Shown: positions 50,253-59,058, counted from the first letter of the stretch. The stretch is 64,000 bases of DNA from Sporomusa ovata DSM 2662 (GCF_000445445.1 NZ_ASXP01000002.1:62001-126000); one strand, 5' to 3'. The notes: a model not told the origin generated them from the letters alone. Translations and numbers: made by a program.

Positions 50253-51518
50253 TCATGTGATTAAGCCGATGGTTTTCGGGCGTACGACATTCGTAAGGTT
50301 GCGAAGTACAGCAAAGAAATAATGAATTAACTTATGCATAACGGCTACTAGCGCAACCTTCTTTTTCTTCGAAGCAGTCTTGCTTTCGTAGTAGGCCCTA
50401 AGAATTGGATTGATGGAATCGCCTTTTTTATTTCTGCGGATAGAAGCTAAGGCAATTGTGTAAAGAACTCTTCGACCCAGTTTAGTACCCCGTTTAGACA
50501 TTTGGATGCGATCGCCTTTGAACTTACCAGACTCTTTGACGGTAGGATCAATTCCAAAAAATGCAGCTAATGCTTTTGCAGAAGTGAACTTCGAAAAATC
50601 ACCAATTTCAGCAAGTAAGGTGACCACCGAAATAAAGCCGACGCCATGCATAGTATCCAACAATTCGATATTATCTCGAACCTCTTTAGGAAAAGCATTG
50701 GATTCAACCTGCTGGCGTATGGCTGTTTCAAGCTTCGCCATGCTTGAAGCAATGGATTGTATAGTTTGAATTTGAATACGAAGTTTTCCTTCCATAAGTA
50801 TCGAACTCAGTCCGATGGAATCAGCAATGCTGGCATAATCAAAGAGTTTGACAAGTTTCTCTTTAGCCCAGGTAAAACTTCTCCTAGCAGCTTTAGCGAC
50901 AACGCCGGTGAGCTTGTCCAAATCAGCAGACTGCAAAGAGTGTAGCGAAGGATACTCTTCAAGAACAGCTAGAGCTGCTGCCGAAAAAGGATCTTTAAAA
51001 ACCTGTTTAAAACCTGGGAATACTAGGTGTAGATCATTGGAAAAGCGTAACTTGCAGTCGGTTAGGTTATCGGCAAGGGCAAAATATTCCCGCACTAACA
51101 TGCGAAGAGAAAGAATCTGTGGTTCAGGAACTAAAGACACCTTGACATCTTCGCGCTGAACCAGACGGGCAATGGCCTCCGCATCTTTTTTATCGTTTTT
51201 GACTTTCCTAACGTTCGAATTTTTGGTAGAATGGACACACAAAGGGTTCAGGACAAATCCTTTGAGGTCATTCGACCTTAGGAAGAAGAAGAGCGGTAAA
51301 TGGTAGATGCCCGTGGATTCTACAAAGTAGATGGGCTTACTGTTTAACCGTTCTTCTTCTTTTTTCTGGATTTGAAGCAGGTACTGAAACCCGTTAGGAG
51401 TGTGGTCAATCCGAAAAGCCTTGCGGATCAGATTGCCATCGGGATCCAGCATGGCAACATAGGAAAATTCAGAAGCTACATCAATACCGACAATAAAATC
51501 GCGAGAAAATTGAGACAT
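50253..51518 (-). CDS. IS110-family transposase (recombinase)
   Basis: 421-residue recombinase, intact. The N-terminal RuvC-like DEDD domain shows FIVGIDVASEFSYVAMLDPD (first Asp), YFVESTGIYHLPLFFFL (Glu), and KVKNDKKDAEAIARL (Asp pair). The middle is coiled-coil. The C-terminal transposase_20 domain has LDTMHGVGFISVVTLLAEIG and AKALAAFFGIDPTVKESGKF, with a Ser-containing KMSKRG-like segment (MSKRGTKLGRR). It recombines circular element DNA and target under guidance of a bridge RNA in characterised relatives (IS621). GAAAGGATG site ahead. Confidence 0.93.
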   Translation of the reverse strand: MSQFSRDFIVGIDVASEFSYVAMLDPDGNLIRKAFRIDHTPNGFQYLLQIQKKEEERLNSKPIYFVESTGIYHLPLFFFLRSNDLKGFVLNPLCVHSTKNSNVRKVKNDKKDAEAIARLVQREDVKVSLVPEPQILSLRMLVREYFALADNLTDCKLRFSNDLHLVFPGFKQVFKDPFSAAALAVLEEYPSLHSLQSADLDKLTGVVAKAARRSFTWAKEKLVKLFDYASIADSIGLSSILMEGKLRIQIQTIQSIASSMAKLETAIRQQVESNAFPKEVRDNIELLDTMHGVGFISVVTLLAEIGDFSKFTSAKALAAFFGIDPTVKESGKFKGDRIQMSKRGTKLGRRVLYTIALASIRRNKKGDSINPILRAYYESKTASKKKKVALVAVMHKLIHYFFAVLRNLTNVVRPKTIGLIT

Positions 51519-51755
51519 GAGAACAACATCCTTTCAATCGAATCAATCGAACAGAAATGGCTCAGAGCATCCACAACACACAGAATGTCAAACAGCCTTG
51601 CGTGTGATACGGGTAATACCTACAAAAGGTGACCCAACCAGCCAAACATCGAATCATTCCGGTGGAGTAACACGCTAATTCACGGGTATGGGCTTAATAG
51701 CCTCCCAGGAGGAACGCACGTTTATCTCTCTGACCGAACGTGATTATACCACGAT
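51519..51755 (-). ncRNA. Candidate IS110 bridge RNA
   Basis: The non-coding 5' end of the element (read on the minus strand) contains several local stems, for example CCTCC-TGG-GAGG near 51700 and TTGGCTGG/CCAACC-type pairs near 51640, in the place where IS110-group elements transcribe the bridge RNA that pairs with donor and target. I infer it from element architecture; loops were not mapped. Confidence 0.35.
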
Positions 51756-51964
51756 GAAAGGCATAGCGGGTACAACTTTTTGCTATGATCCATTTCTGAA
51801 CAAGATAAATTTTCAAAGATCATTCGGGCTAAGGGATAACCCCTTTTGCCTATCTTAATCATACAAGGAGGTAGGTATAGCATAAAAACAATGCCGCAGT
51901 AATGGGTAAAATTACGTCAGTCCATAACCGCTTAAAAAATCGGCAAAAGAATGGAGAGATAGAT

Positions 51965-52075
51965 TTGAAAGTAATTATTACCGCCCCACGGGGGAAAATG
52001 GGCAAATTAATTGCCAAAGCTGCGTTTTATCGGCAGGGTATTGAAATAGTGGCCGGAATCGCACCGCCAGGCTGA
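51965..52075 (+). pseudogene. DapB-like Rossmann N-terminal fragment
   Basis: TTG start with GGAGAG ahead, then KVIITAPRGKMGKLIAKAAF and IEIVAGIAPPG, a DapB-type NAD(P) motif (xxI.G..GKMG). The frame ends at a stop where it meets the MerR pseudogene on the opposite strand. DapB or a related amino-acid dehydrogenase, only 36 codons left. Confidence 0.55.
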
Positions 52076-52548
52076 CAATATGTAATGCTTTTTTCCAATA
52101 ATTTTTACTGTTTTCGCCCTGAACGGCAAAATTATAAGGCTCAATATCAAAATAGAATATTTTTCGTTTGGGAAAGTACTCAACATAAACTCGATCAAGC
52201 ATAGGATGGTTTTGAAGATTTTTACAGCTTAATAGGTTTCTTTGGAGAGCGTTACGAATAGCAATCAAGTCGTTGATCTTTGCTTCGACCATATCAAGCT
52301 GTTCACACAGTAACGCTTCAAGCAGATAAGTCGCAGGAATTCAACATAGTTTTTATTTGTTTTAATGATAAACCCACCGCTTTCATCTGAATAATGGTGT
52401 CTAATCTCGCCGACTGATTCGGGGAGTAATAGCGGTAGCCAGTTGTCTCGTCGACACGCTGAGGAACAAGCAGTCCGACGTCATGATATAACCTCAACGT
52501 TCGCTCGGAAATAGTATGTTTTTTAGCCAATTGTCCAATTGTCAGCAT
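52076..52548 (-). pseudogene. MerR-family regulator with effector domain, frameshifted and truncated
   Basis: Codons 1-76 give MLTIGQLAKKHTISERTLRL, YHDVGLLVPQRVDETTGYRY and ARLDTIIQMKAVGLSLKQIK, a full MerR DNA-binding domain. A one-base shift near 52325 continues YLLEALLCEQLDMVEAKIND (the dimerisation helix), then a start of a GyrI-like effector domain (VYVEYFPKRKIFYFDIEPYN) that breaks off at 52075. It is a dead paralog of the fragment at 49.9 kb. Confidence 0.8.
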
Positions 52549-52864
52549 TTTTATTTACCAGCCTTTCAATTTTGCTAATTAATGATATTTTATAGCAAAA
52601 ACGATTTTTGTAAATATAGAAAATTTTTAAAAAATTTCTTGCTTTAAATTGAACTTCCCTTTGCTTCTTTTTATAGGCCCCAAGCGTCCAAAAGTTGAAA
52701 AGCCGGGCGATATTCCTAAAATCCATAAACTTGCTACACTCAAACAGTACGGATTTTTTAATGGAATAACGCCCGGCTTTTCTCCTGCGGAACGCTTTTT
52801 CCGGCAAAGGCCGGGGGGTACGGAAGTTACGAGGGGTGCCGGGTTTTCCTATCTTATAAAAAAG
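52549..52864. other. Gap with a long fold-back element
   Basis: No gene. Bases 52698-52716 (AAAAGCCGGGCGATATTCC) pair with 52763-52781 (GGAATAACGCCCGGCTTTT) with a single mismatch, and an inner AAAATCC / GGATTTT stem extends it. The sequence next to the MerR start resembles that next to the 49.9 kb copy but has lost the clear 19-base-spacer promoter. Confidence 0.5.
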
Positions 52865-52884
52865 GGCTTCCACATTAGGAAGCC
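52865..52884 (-). terminator. Terminator of CYPRRY-repeat gene
   Basis: GGCTTCC / GGAAGCC stem followed on the minus strand by CTTTTTTAT, 19 bases after the gene's stop. Confidence 0.85.
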
Positions 52885-52902
52885 AAATCAAGTAAATCTC
52901 TA

Positions 52903-53172
52903 TTATAGCGGGAAACAGAGACGTGGGTAACATCCCTGACGTGGATAACAGTACCGACGTGGATAGCAGTACCAGCGCGGATAGCAATATCGCCGTGGAT
53001 AGCAATATCGCCGCGGATAACAGCCAAACCCTATCCCTAACCCCAAACCAGCAATAAAAGGCAGTAGTTGCCTATCTCCTCTGGCATTTTCTTCATCTTC
53101 CCAGTCTTCTTCGTCATCATCCCAATCTTCAATCTCCGGTTCTTCCCAATAAGGACGTTTTTTATTCGCCAC
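52903..53172 (-). CDS. Acidic-head, CYPRRY-repeat protein
   Basis: 89 residues. The N-terminal third is very acidic (EEPEIEDWDDDEEDWEDEEN), the middle a short hydrophobic glycine run (LLPFIAGLGLGIGFG), and the C-terminal 40 residues about seven tandem hexapeptides of the CYPRRY type (variants CYPRWY, CYPRQG, CYPRLC). GTG start at 53172 with GAAAGGAGGGG ahead. Cys/Tyr/Arg-rich repeats recall spore-coat and exosporium proteins that are cross-linked by disulfides or dityrosine, and the host is probably a spore former, but no family is recognised. Its own terminator; upstream of ptsI only by position. Confidence 0.65.
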   Translation of the reverse strand: MANKKRPYWEEPEIEDWDDDEEDWEDEENARGDRQLLPFIAGLGLGIGFGCYPRRYCYPRRYCYPRWYCYPRRYCYPRQGCYPRLCFPL

Positions 53173-53242
53173 GCAAGCCCCTCCTTTCACTCCTCTTTGT
53201 TACATAATATGCAAACATTCTTCATACTGCTACTAAAAAGGA

Positions 53243-53276
53243 AAATCCCGCAACCCCTTATGTAAGGTATTGCAGG
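53243..53276 (-). terminator. Terminator of fructose PTS operon
   Basis: Minus-strand stem TCCTGCAA-CCTT / AAGG-TTGCGGGA followed by TTTTCCTTTTT, about 40 bases after ptsI. Confidence 0.75.
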
Positions 53277-53311
53277 ATTGACATTACCGGTAATAGCCAA
53301 TTATACTTGAT

Positions 53312-55048
53312 TCAAATTCCATTTTCATTGCCGAAAGATTCCAGCTTTAACCGAATGTCGCGGGCAGTATTCATTTGCAAGACATCTGCCAGCAAACTTT
53401 GGCATTTTTCCAATTCCAGCTGGTTTATTGTGTGTTTTACTTTCCTAATCGCGGTCGCCGACATACTAAATTCATCCAGGCCCAATGCCAATAGCAGTGG
53501 AACGGCCTTAGGATCTCCAGCCATACCGCCGCACATCCCGACGAATTTTCCTTCAGCATGAGCAGCATTCACAACATTTTGGAGCAGACTGATAATGGCC
53601 GGATTAAAGTGGTCGTATAAGTAGTCAATTTTCTCATTCATCCGGTCAACTGCCAACGTATATTGAACAAGATCATTCGTACCGATACTAAAGAAATCAA
53701 CCTCTTTGGCAAACTGCTTTGCCAGAATAGCCACCGAAGGCACTTCCACCATAATACCCACTTCGATTTTCTCATCAAAAGAACTGCTTTCCGCTCTAAG
53801 CTGCTCTTTGACTTCTTCCACTATGCCTTTGGCAATTCTCCATTCCTCAAGGCCAGATATCATCGGAAACATTATTTTTACCTTACCATAGGCACTCGCT
53901 CGCAAAATCGCCCGTAATTGCGTAATAAACAGTGGCTTCTGATCCAGACACAGCCGTATCGCCCGATACCCTAAAAACGGATTCATTTCTTTAGGAATTT
54001 TCAAATAAGAAAGTTCCTTGTCACCACCAATGTCTAACGTCCGAATAATTACCGGCTTATTCCCCATAACCTGGACAATATCCCGGTATAGTGTAAATTG
54101 CCTTTCTTCGTCCGGCAAACTGGCTTCTGACATATATACAAGCTCCGTTCTTAGCAAACCTATGCCTTCGGCTCCTTGTTCCACAGCATATAGAGCATCT
54201 GCTGCCGTACCAATATTCGCCCCCACCTCAACTTGATATCCGTCCTTGGTAATAGCCTTTTGGGATGCATAAGCCGCTAAAGCATTTTCGTCTTTCGCTT
54301 CTTTAGCCATTCTCTCTAAATAGATTCGAATCGTTTCTTCCTCAGGATTAACAATACACAGGCCAGCCGTGCCATCAACGATAATAGTTTCACCAGCTTG
54401 AATTTGCTCAAGTCCCGCACTAATTCCAATAACTGCAGGAATACCCAAGGTTTTGGAAAAGATGGCGGTGTGTGACGTTTTACCACCCTTTTGGGTAACA
54501 AAAGCCTGGATATATTTTTTATTAAGCTGTACGGTATCGGTAGGCGCAAGATCATCCGCAATCAGGATAACTTCCTCACGAATCTCTCCCAAATTTATAC
54601 CCTTTACTCCGGTCAACGCTGCCAACAGCCGGTTACCGACGTCTCGAACGTCAGCTGCCCGTTCCCGCATATATTCATTCGGCATATTTTCAAATATCGA
54701 CATTACTTTTTTTACAACTTGATCAACTGCTTTTTCGGCTGAAAATAGTTGTTTACTTATTAGCTTTTCCATTTCAGGACAAAATGTGGGATCAAGCAAA
54801 ATACTTTTCTGCGCCTGAATAATACCTGTTTTTTCAGCACCAACTGTCTGCTGTGCCTGCTCAATAAGCTGTTCAATTTCCTGAATGCATTTTTCTTTGG
54901 CCTCTGCAAGCCGTGTTATTTCTTGGGCAACGCCGGCTTCTGCTATATCATTAAATTGCTGATTATGAACACTATGAGCATAGCGAATTACTTTCCCAAT
55001 CCGAATTCCCTCCGAAACCCCTATACCAGACAATCTGATTTCAGCCAT
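53312..55048 (-). CDS. ptsI: PTS enzyme I
   Basis: 578-residue phosphoenolpyruvate-protein phosphotransferase. His-domain motif GGKTSHTAIFSKTLGIPAV (phospho-His 193), PEP-binding barrel with GIGLLRTELVYM, PVIIRTLDIGGDK, FLGYRAIRLCL, MFPMISGLEEWR, and active-site Cys in AEGKFVGMCGGMAGDP. It takes phosphate from PEP and gives it to HPr. AGGTGAAGAG site ahead; last gene of the fru operon, 20 bases after ptsH. Confidence 0.96.
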   Translation of the reverse strand: MAEIRLSGIGVSEGIRIGKVIRYAHSVHNQQFNDIAEAGVAQEITRLAEAKEKCIQEIEQLIEQAQQTVGAEKTGIIQAQKSILLDPTFCPEMEKLISKQLFSAEKAVDQVVKKVMSIFENMPNEYMRERAADVRDVGNRLLAALTGVKGINLGEIREEVILIADDLAPTDTVQLNKKYIQAFVTQKGGKTSHTAIFSKTLGIPAVIGISAGLEQIQAGETIIVDGTAGLCIVNPEEETIRIYLERMAKEAKDENALAAYASQKAITKDGYQVEVGANIGTAADALYAVEQGAEGIGLLRTELVYMSEASLPDEERQFTLYRDIVQVMGNKPVIIRTLDIGGDKELSYLKIPKEMNPFLGYRAIRLCLDQKPLFITQLRAILRASAYGKVKIMFPMISGLEEWRIAKGIVEEVKEQLRAESSSFDEKIEVGIMVEVPSVAILAKQFAKEVDFFSIGTNDLVQYTLAVDRMNEKIDYLYDHFNPAIISLLQNVVNAAHAEGKFVGMCGGMAGDPKAVPLLLALGLDEFSMSATAIRKVKHTINQLELEKCQSLLADVLQMNTARDIRLKLESFGNENGI

Positions 55049-55068
55049 TGCTCTTCACCTTTCAAAAG

Positions 55069-55338
55069 TTATTCCTCGCCAAATTTATTGTTGACCAAGT
55101 CCAGGAGTGCTTTTACTGCTGTCTCCTCATCATCCCCGCTGGCCTCAATAACAATTTTGGACCCATATTCAAAGCCCATGGTCATTAATCCTAAAATACT
55201 TTTACCGTCAGCTTCCAGGCCTTCTTGATTTCTAACCATAATATTGGCCTTAAATTCATTGGCCTTTTCCATAAACAATTGTGCTGGGCGAATATGAAAA
55301 CCAGTCTTATTTTGCAATACTCCTTCCACAACAATCAT
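55069..55338 (-). CDS. ptsH: HPr phosphocarrier protein
   Basis: 89-residue HPr: active-site segment NKTGFHIRPAQLF with His-15 (family consensus GLHARPA) and regulatory Ser-47 in KSILGLMTMG, the HPr kinase site of Firmicutes. It relays phosphate from enzyme I to EIIA and, when Ser-phosphorylated, can act in catabolite repression. AGGAGG site; 11 bases after the EIIA gene. Confidence 0.95.
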   Translation of the reverse strand: MIVVEGVLQNKTGFHIRPAQLFMEKANEFKANIMVRNQEGLEADGKSILGLMTMGFEYGSKIVIEASGDDEETAVKALLDLVNNKFGEE

Positions 55339-55348
55339 ACCGCACCTC

Positions 55349-55801
55349 CTAAATAGATTTTAGAACTGCATAAAGTTCTGCCGGTGAATTAACCGCTAAT
55401 AGCGTTTTCCGAAAATCCTCATGGATTAATTTCCTGGATAAAGCAATTAAAATTTTCATATGCTCGTTCCCGGCATCTTTGTCAGGTACACCAATAAGAA
55501 ATATAATTTGCACCGGCTTTCCATCCAAAGAATTCCACTCAACCGGATTAGTCAGTCTGGCGAATGCCAAACCGGCAGCAGCTACACCGCTGGATTTGCC
55601 GTGAGGAATTGCCACACCAAAGCCGATACCTGTTGACCCTTTTTGTTCCCGCTCATTTACCGCAGCCAAATAGACCGCCTTATCGTTCACGAATCCAGCC
55701 TTTTCCATGCCATCAATCATTACCTGCAAGCATTCGTCCCGGCTTGAGGCATTTAGTTCCAGGAAAACAGTTTCTTCTTTAATAATATTTACTATTTCCA
55801 C
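55349..55801 (-). CDS. PTS fructose EIIA
   Basis: 150-residue EIIA of the fructose/mannitol class: phosphorylated His-67 in GFGVAIPHGKSSGV, with REQKGSTGIG before it and KILIALSRKLI near the end. It passes phosphate from HPr to the EIIB Cys of the transporter encoded upstream. GTG start with AGGAGG. A separate EIIA gene, unlike the common fused EIIA-HPr or EIIABC forms. Confidence 0.93.
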   Translation of the reverse strand: MEIVNIIKEETVFLELNASSRDECLQVMIDGMEKAGFVNDKAVYLAAVNEREQKGSTGIGFGVAIPHGKSSGVAAAGLAFARLTNPVEWNSLDGKPVQIIFLIGVPDKDAGNEHMKILIALSRKLIHEDFRKTLLAVNSPAELYAVLKSI

Positions 55802-55859
55802 GGTGTTGCACCTCCTGTTATTTTAAAGACACTTCTTACGTCGTTCTATTTATTTACCT

Positions 55860-57233
55860 TTATGCGGACGTTTTATTCTTTTTTACGATACTGATTAATA
55901 CTGCTGTCACTACGGTTCCAGCAAGAATAGAAAGTACATACATGGCCAAATTACCCACCGCATTGGGAATCAGGAGTACAAAAATTCCGCCGTGCGGCGC
56001 TCTTAACGTAGCCCCCAAGGCCATCGACAACGCACCGGCAACTGCAGAGCCAGCCATAATGGAAGGAATAATCCGGAAAGGATCGGCTGCCGCAAACGGA
56101 ATAGCCCCCTCGGTAATAAAGGAAATACCCAGCACTCCCGCCGCTTTGCCGGCTTCTCGCTCTTCAACGGAAAATTTCTTTGGTGCAAGAACAGTAGCCA
56201 GCCACAAACCAAGGGGAGGAGTCATCCCTGCAGCCATAACAGCAGCAATAGGTCCATACAGACCACTTCCCAGCAGCCCGACCGCAAAGGTGTATGCCGC
56301 TTTATTTACCGGCCCACCCATATCAAAGGCCATCATTGCCCCCAAAAGCAAGCCCAGCAAACTTGCATTCCCTGTGCCAAGATTGGTAAGCCAACCGCTA
56401 AGTCCGTCCATAACAGCTTTCATTGGACTACCAATCACATAAATCATCAGCAAGCCAACAATCGCACTACCAAAGAAAGGAATAATCAATATTGGTACCA
56501 GGCCGGCAAAGTTTTTGGGCAAATTAATGTTCTCTTTCATCCATTTTGCAACATAACCTGCCAGGAATCCGGCAATAATCCCTCCCAGAAAACCTGCTCC
56601 AACCTTAGTTGCCAGCATCCCGCCAATAAGCCCTGGAGCAAGACCAGGCTTTTCGGCAATCGAAAATGCAATAAAACCTGCCAGTATCGGAACCATCAGA
56701 GCAAATGCCGCACCGCCGCCGATATCCATCAGTGCCGCTGCCAACGTTCCCTGTTGTTTAAAAGCTTCAATGCCAAATAGGAACGAAACCGCAATCAGTA
56801 AACCACCGGCAACAACGAGCGGCAACATATACGACACACCTGTCATCAAATGTTTGTACGGTCCTGTCAGTTGCGTTTTTTTTATTTCTTTGCTTTGTGC
56901 CTCCTGGTCAACAAAATTCTGGTTAGAAGGCTTACTGGCTAACGCTTGGTCAATCACACTCCTGGGATCTTTAATTGCTTCCCCAATGGCAACCTTTACA
57001 ACCGGCTTACCGGCAAAACGGGATTCTTCTACATCTGTAGCCGCGGCAACAATAATAGCATGAGCTGCGGAAATGTCCTCTGACGTTAATTCATTTTCAA
57101 TTCCCACTGCACCACGGGTTTCAACCTTGATCTCAACGTCTTTTTCCTTGGCCGCCTGCAGCAGAGCCTCAGCAGCCATGTAGGTATGAGCTATACCTGT
57201 CGGACAAGCTGTAACCGCTAGAATCTTTTTCAC
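55860..57233 (-). CDS. fruA: PTS fructose EIIBC
   Basis: 457-residue fructose permease. EIIB domain at 1-100 (ILAVTACPTGIAHTYMAAEA, phospho-Cys 10; VKVAIGEAI); after a linker, EIIC from about 120 with nine or ten membrane spans (GVSYMLPLVVAGGLLIAVSF, NLPKNFAGLVPILIIPFFGS, GGPVNKAAYTFAVGLL, TEGAIPFAAADPFRIIPS). It imports and phosphorylates fructose to fructose-1-phosphate. GTG start with GGGGAGGG ahead. It sits between the 1-phosphofructokinase and EIIA genes. Confidence 0.95.
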   Translation of the reverse strand: MKKILAVTACPTGIAHTYMAAEALLQAAKEKDVEIKVETRGAVGIENELTSEDISAAHAIIVAAATDVEESRFAGKPVVKVAIGEAIKDPRSVIDQALASKPSNQNFVDQEAQSKEIKKTQLTGPYKHLMTGVSYMLPLVVAGGLLIAVSFLFGIEAFKQQGTLAAALMDIGGGAAFALMVPILAGFIAFSIAEKPGLAPGLIGGMLATKVGAGFLGGIIAGFLAGYVAKWMKENINLPKNFAGLVPILIIPFFGSAIVGLLMIYVIGSPMKAVMDGLSGWLTNLGTGNASLLGLLLGAMMAFDMGGPVNKAAYTFAVGLLGSGLYGPIAAVMAAGMTPPLGLWLATVLAPKKFSVEEREAGKAAGVLGISFITEGAIPFAAADPFRIIPSIMAGSAVAGALSMALGATLRAPHGGIFVLLIPNAVGNLAMYVLSILAGTVVTAVLISIVKKNKTSA

Positions 57234-57269
57234 ATCAAACCCTCCCCTTCATTTTAGAAATTGTTGACG

Positions 57270-58208
57270 TTACATTCTTTCGACTTGCACGTTATGCAAA
57301 AATTGTTGGACTTCTACCAGTGAACATACCTGTGTACCCGGTTTGGAAGCCGTTATCGTCCCTGCGGCAGTAACCCACTGCGCTGTTTCCGCCAAAGAGT
57401 ACTGATTTAACAGCGAATAGGCCAGCACTGCAACCATTGAATCCCCTGCCCCTACTGTACTTTGGGGTACTATAGAGCCAGTCCTTACTCGATAGGTTTC
57501 CTCCCTGTCCAGGATAATGGCGCCTTGCGCACCCATGGAAACAATGATAAGCTCAATACCCTTTTCCATAATCTCCCGGGCTGCATGAATAATGTCCTGA
57601 TCATCTGCCATTTCGCGACCTGCTAATTTTCCCAACTCGTGAATATTAGGCTTAATTGCAAAAGGTGCTGCCTGTATCCCGGAGAAAAGAGCCTCATCAT
57701 CTGCATCCAGAATGGTTTTCACATTTTTACTCTTTGCGATTACCGTCAATTCGCGATAGATACCATACTCGACCTGAGGCGGCAAACTCCCGCTCAAAAC
57801 TAGATAAGAAGCACCTTCCAGGAGTTTTGCAAGCTGAATCTTAAAAGTATTTATTTCTTTTTCCCCTACCACAAACCCAGCCTCATTGATTTCAGTTGTA
57901 ATATTGGAACTCGCATCAACCACTTTCAAATTTGTTCGCGTTTCACCGGCTATTGTCAAAAAGTTGGCAGTGATTCTTTCTACAGCCAAATATTGCAGCA
58001 GGGTTTGCCCTTGAGCACCAGCGATCAATCCTGTGGCAGTAACAGGTACACCAAATTGATGTAACACTCTGGCGACATTAATTCCCTTGCCGCCCGGGTC
58101 CATTCGTACACTTTGTACGCGATTCAATCCACCAATCTGGAGCTTATCAACAATTACAGTTTTATCAATTGCAGGATTTAAGGTTACCGTAACTACATAT
58201 GGTTTCAA
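57270..58208 (-). CDS. fruK: 1-phosphofructokinase
   Basis: 312-residue PfkB-family kinase: TVTLNPAIDKTVIVDKLQIG start, MDPGGKGINVARVLHQFGV (PfkB signature 1), catalytic Asp in STVGAGDSMVAVLAY (signature 2). It phosphorylates fructose-1-phosphate made by FruA to fructose-1,6-bisphosphate. TTG start behind AGGAGG; 12 bases after fruR. Confidence 0.95.
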   Translation of the reverse strand: MKPYVVTVTLNPAIDKTVIVDKLQIGGLNRVQSVRMDPGGKGINVARVLHQFGVPVTATGLIAGAQGQTLLQYLAVERITANFLTIAGETRTNLKVVDASSNITTEINEAGFVVGEKEINTFKIQLAKLLEGASYLVLSGSLPPQVEYGIYRELTVIAKSKNVKTILDADDEALFSGIQAAPFAIKPNIHELGKLAGREMADDQDIIHAAREIMEKGIELIIVSMGAQGAIILDREETYRVRTGSIVPQSTVGAGDSMVAVLAYSLLNQYSLAETAQWVTAAGTITASKPGTQVCSLVEVQQFLHNVQVERM

Positions 58209-58220
58209 ACTAATCGCCTC

Positions 58221-58991
58221 CTATGGGGTTACTATGCAAACCTGAACTCCCAATTTTTCCATTTCATCAACTACAGACTGTGTTACTTTATCATCAACTA
58301 TACAGGTATCAATTCTTGATACCTCCGCAAATTTAGCAAAGGCTACCTTCCCGATCTTTGTATAATCTGCTAATAGAATAACTTGTTTGGCTATATCAAT
58401 CATCTTAGTTTTTGTAGCTGCTTCCACAATATTCGGAGTTGTCAGCCCTTTATGCAGCTCCAGCCCGTTCGTTGCCATGAATGCCTTATCCACCCGCAGC
58501 ATACTAAGAGAACGCTCCGTAATCGGGCCGACCATCGCCAATGTATTTTGCCGCAACGTTCCACCGGTAATAATAACCTCTATCCCTTCCACTCCCTGCA
58601 GCTCCTGAGCTAATATAAGCGAGTTAGTTACAATCTTTAAGTTAGCAAACCTTTTCAGCTCTTTAGCTAAATAAGCAGTTGTAGTTCCTGAATCAATTAC
58701 TAAGGTATCTCCATCCTGAATAAACTCTGCGGCCTTTCTGGCAATACTTTCTTTTTCCTTTTGGAACTGATCTTCTTTTTCAATAAAGGTTGGCTCAAAA
58801 TTAACAGTCTCCAGACACACAGCACCACCATGGGTTCTTTTTAAGAGTTTTGCAGCCTCTAATTCCTGCAAATCCCTGCGAATTGTTGATTCCGATACCT
58901 GAAATATTTTGCTAAGCTGTTGTACTGAAGCCCTTGCATTTTCCTGGAGATATTCAACAATCTTCAACTTGCGTTCTTCCTCATATAACAT
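58221..58991 (-). CDS. fruR: DeoR-family repressor of the fructose operon
   Basis: 256-residue DeoR regulator: N-terminal winged helix (MLYEEERKLKIVEYLQENAR; VSESTIRRDLQELEAAKLLK; THGGAV signature) and the DeoR sensor domain (DTLVIDSGTTTAYLAKELK, VIITGGTLRQNTLAMVGP, LADYTKIGKVAF). It probably senses fructose-1-phosphate or a related sugar phosphate and represses the operon it heads. The ATG at 58991 is preferred (GTGGGGA ahead, standard length); an upstream frame would overlap the promoter. Confidence 0.93.
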   Translation of the reverse strand: MLYEEERKLKIVEYLQENARASVQQLSKIFQVSESTIRRDLQELEAAKLLKRTHGGAVCLETVNFEPTFIEKEDQFQKEKESIARKAAEFIQDGDTLVIDSGTTTAYLAKELKRFANLKIVTNSLILAQELQGVEGIEVIITGGTLRQNTLAMVGPITERSLSMLRVDKAFMATNGLELHKGLTTPNIVEAATKTKMIDIAKQVILLADYTKIGKVAFAKFAEVSRIDTCIVDDKVTQSVVDEMEKLGVQVCIVTP

Positions 58992-59058
58992 TTTTAAATC
59001 CCCACTTTTTGCACGCTGATCCTCCGTGCTTATTTGTGATTGTTTGTTCTTGTATATG

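Larger units (their letters stand above)
50225..51760 (-). mobile_element. IS110-family insertion sequence
   Basis: A transposase gene with about 240 bases of non-coding, structure-rich DNA on its 5' side and little on its 3' side. IS110 elements lack terminal inverted repeats, so the ends are estimates. The layout (long non-coding end before the gene) fits the IS110 group whose left end encodes a bridge RNA. The insertion lies in MerR-linked debris. Confidence 0.7.

Noticed and set aside
52523..53005. Minus-strand frame of 160 codons with LLSTSVLLSTS repeats
   Set aside because: It is an out-of-phase reading of the CYPRRY repeat DNA and of the fold-back region, without a ribosome site.
52923..53030. 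Repeated units of about 18 bases looking like a small CRISPR or satellite array
   Set aside because: The repeats are in frame, encode the CYPRRY hexapeptide with codon-level variation, and have no spacers. They belong to the protein-coding gene.
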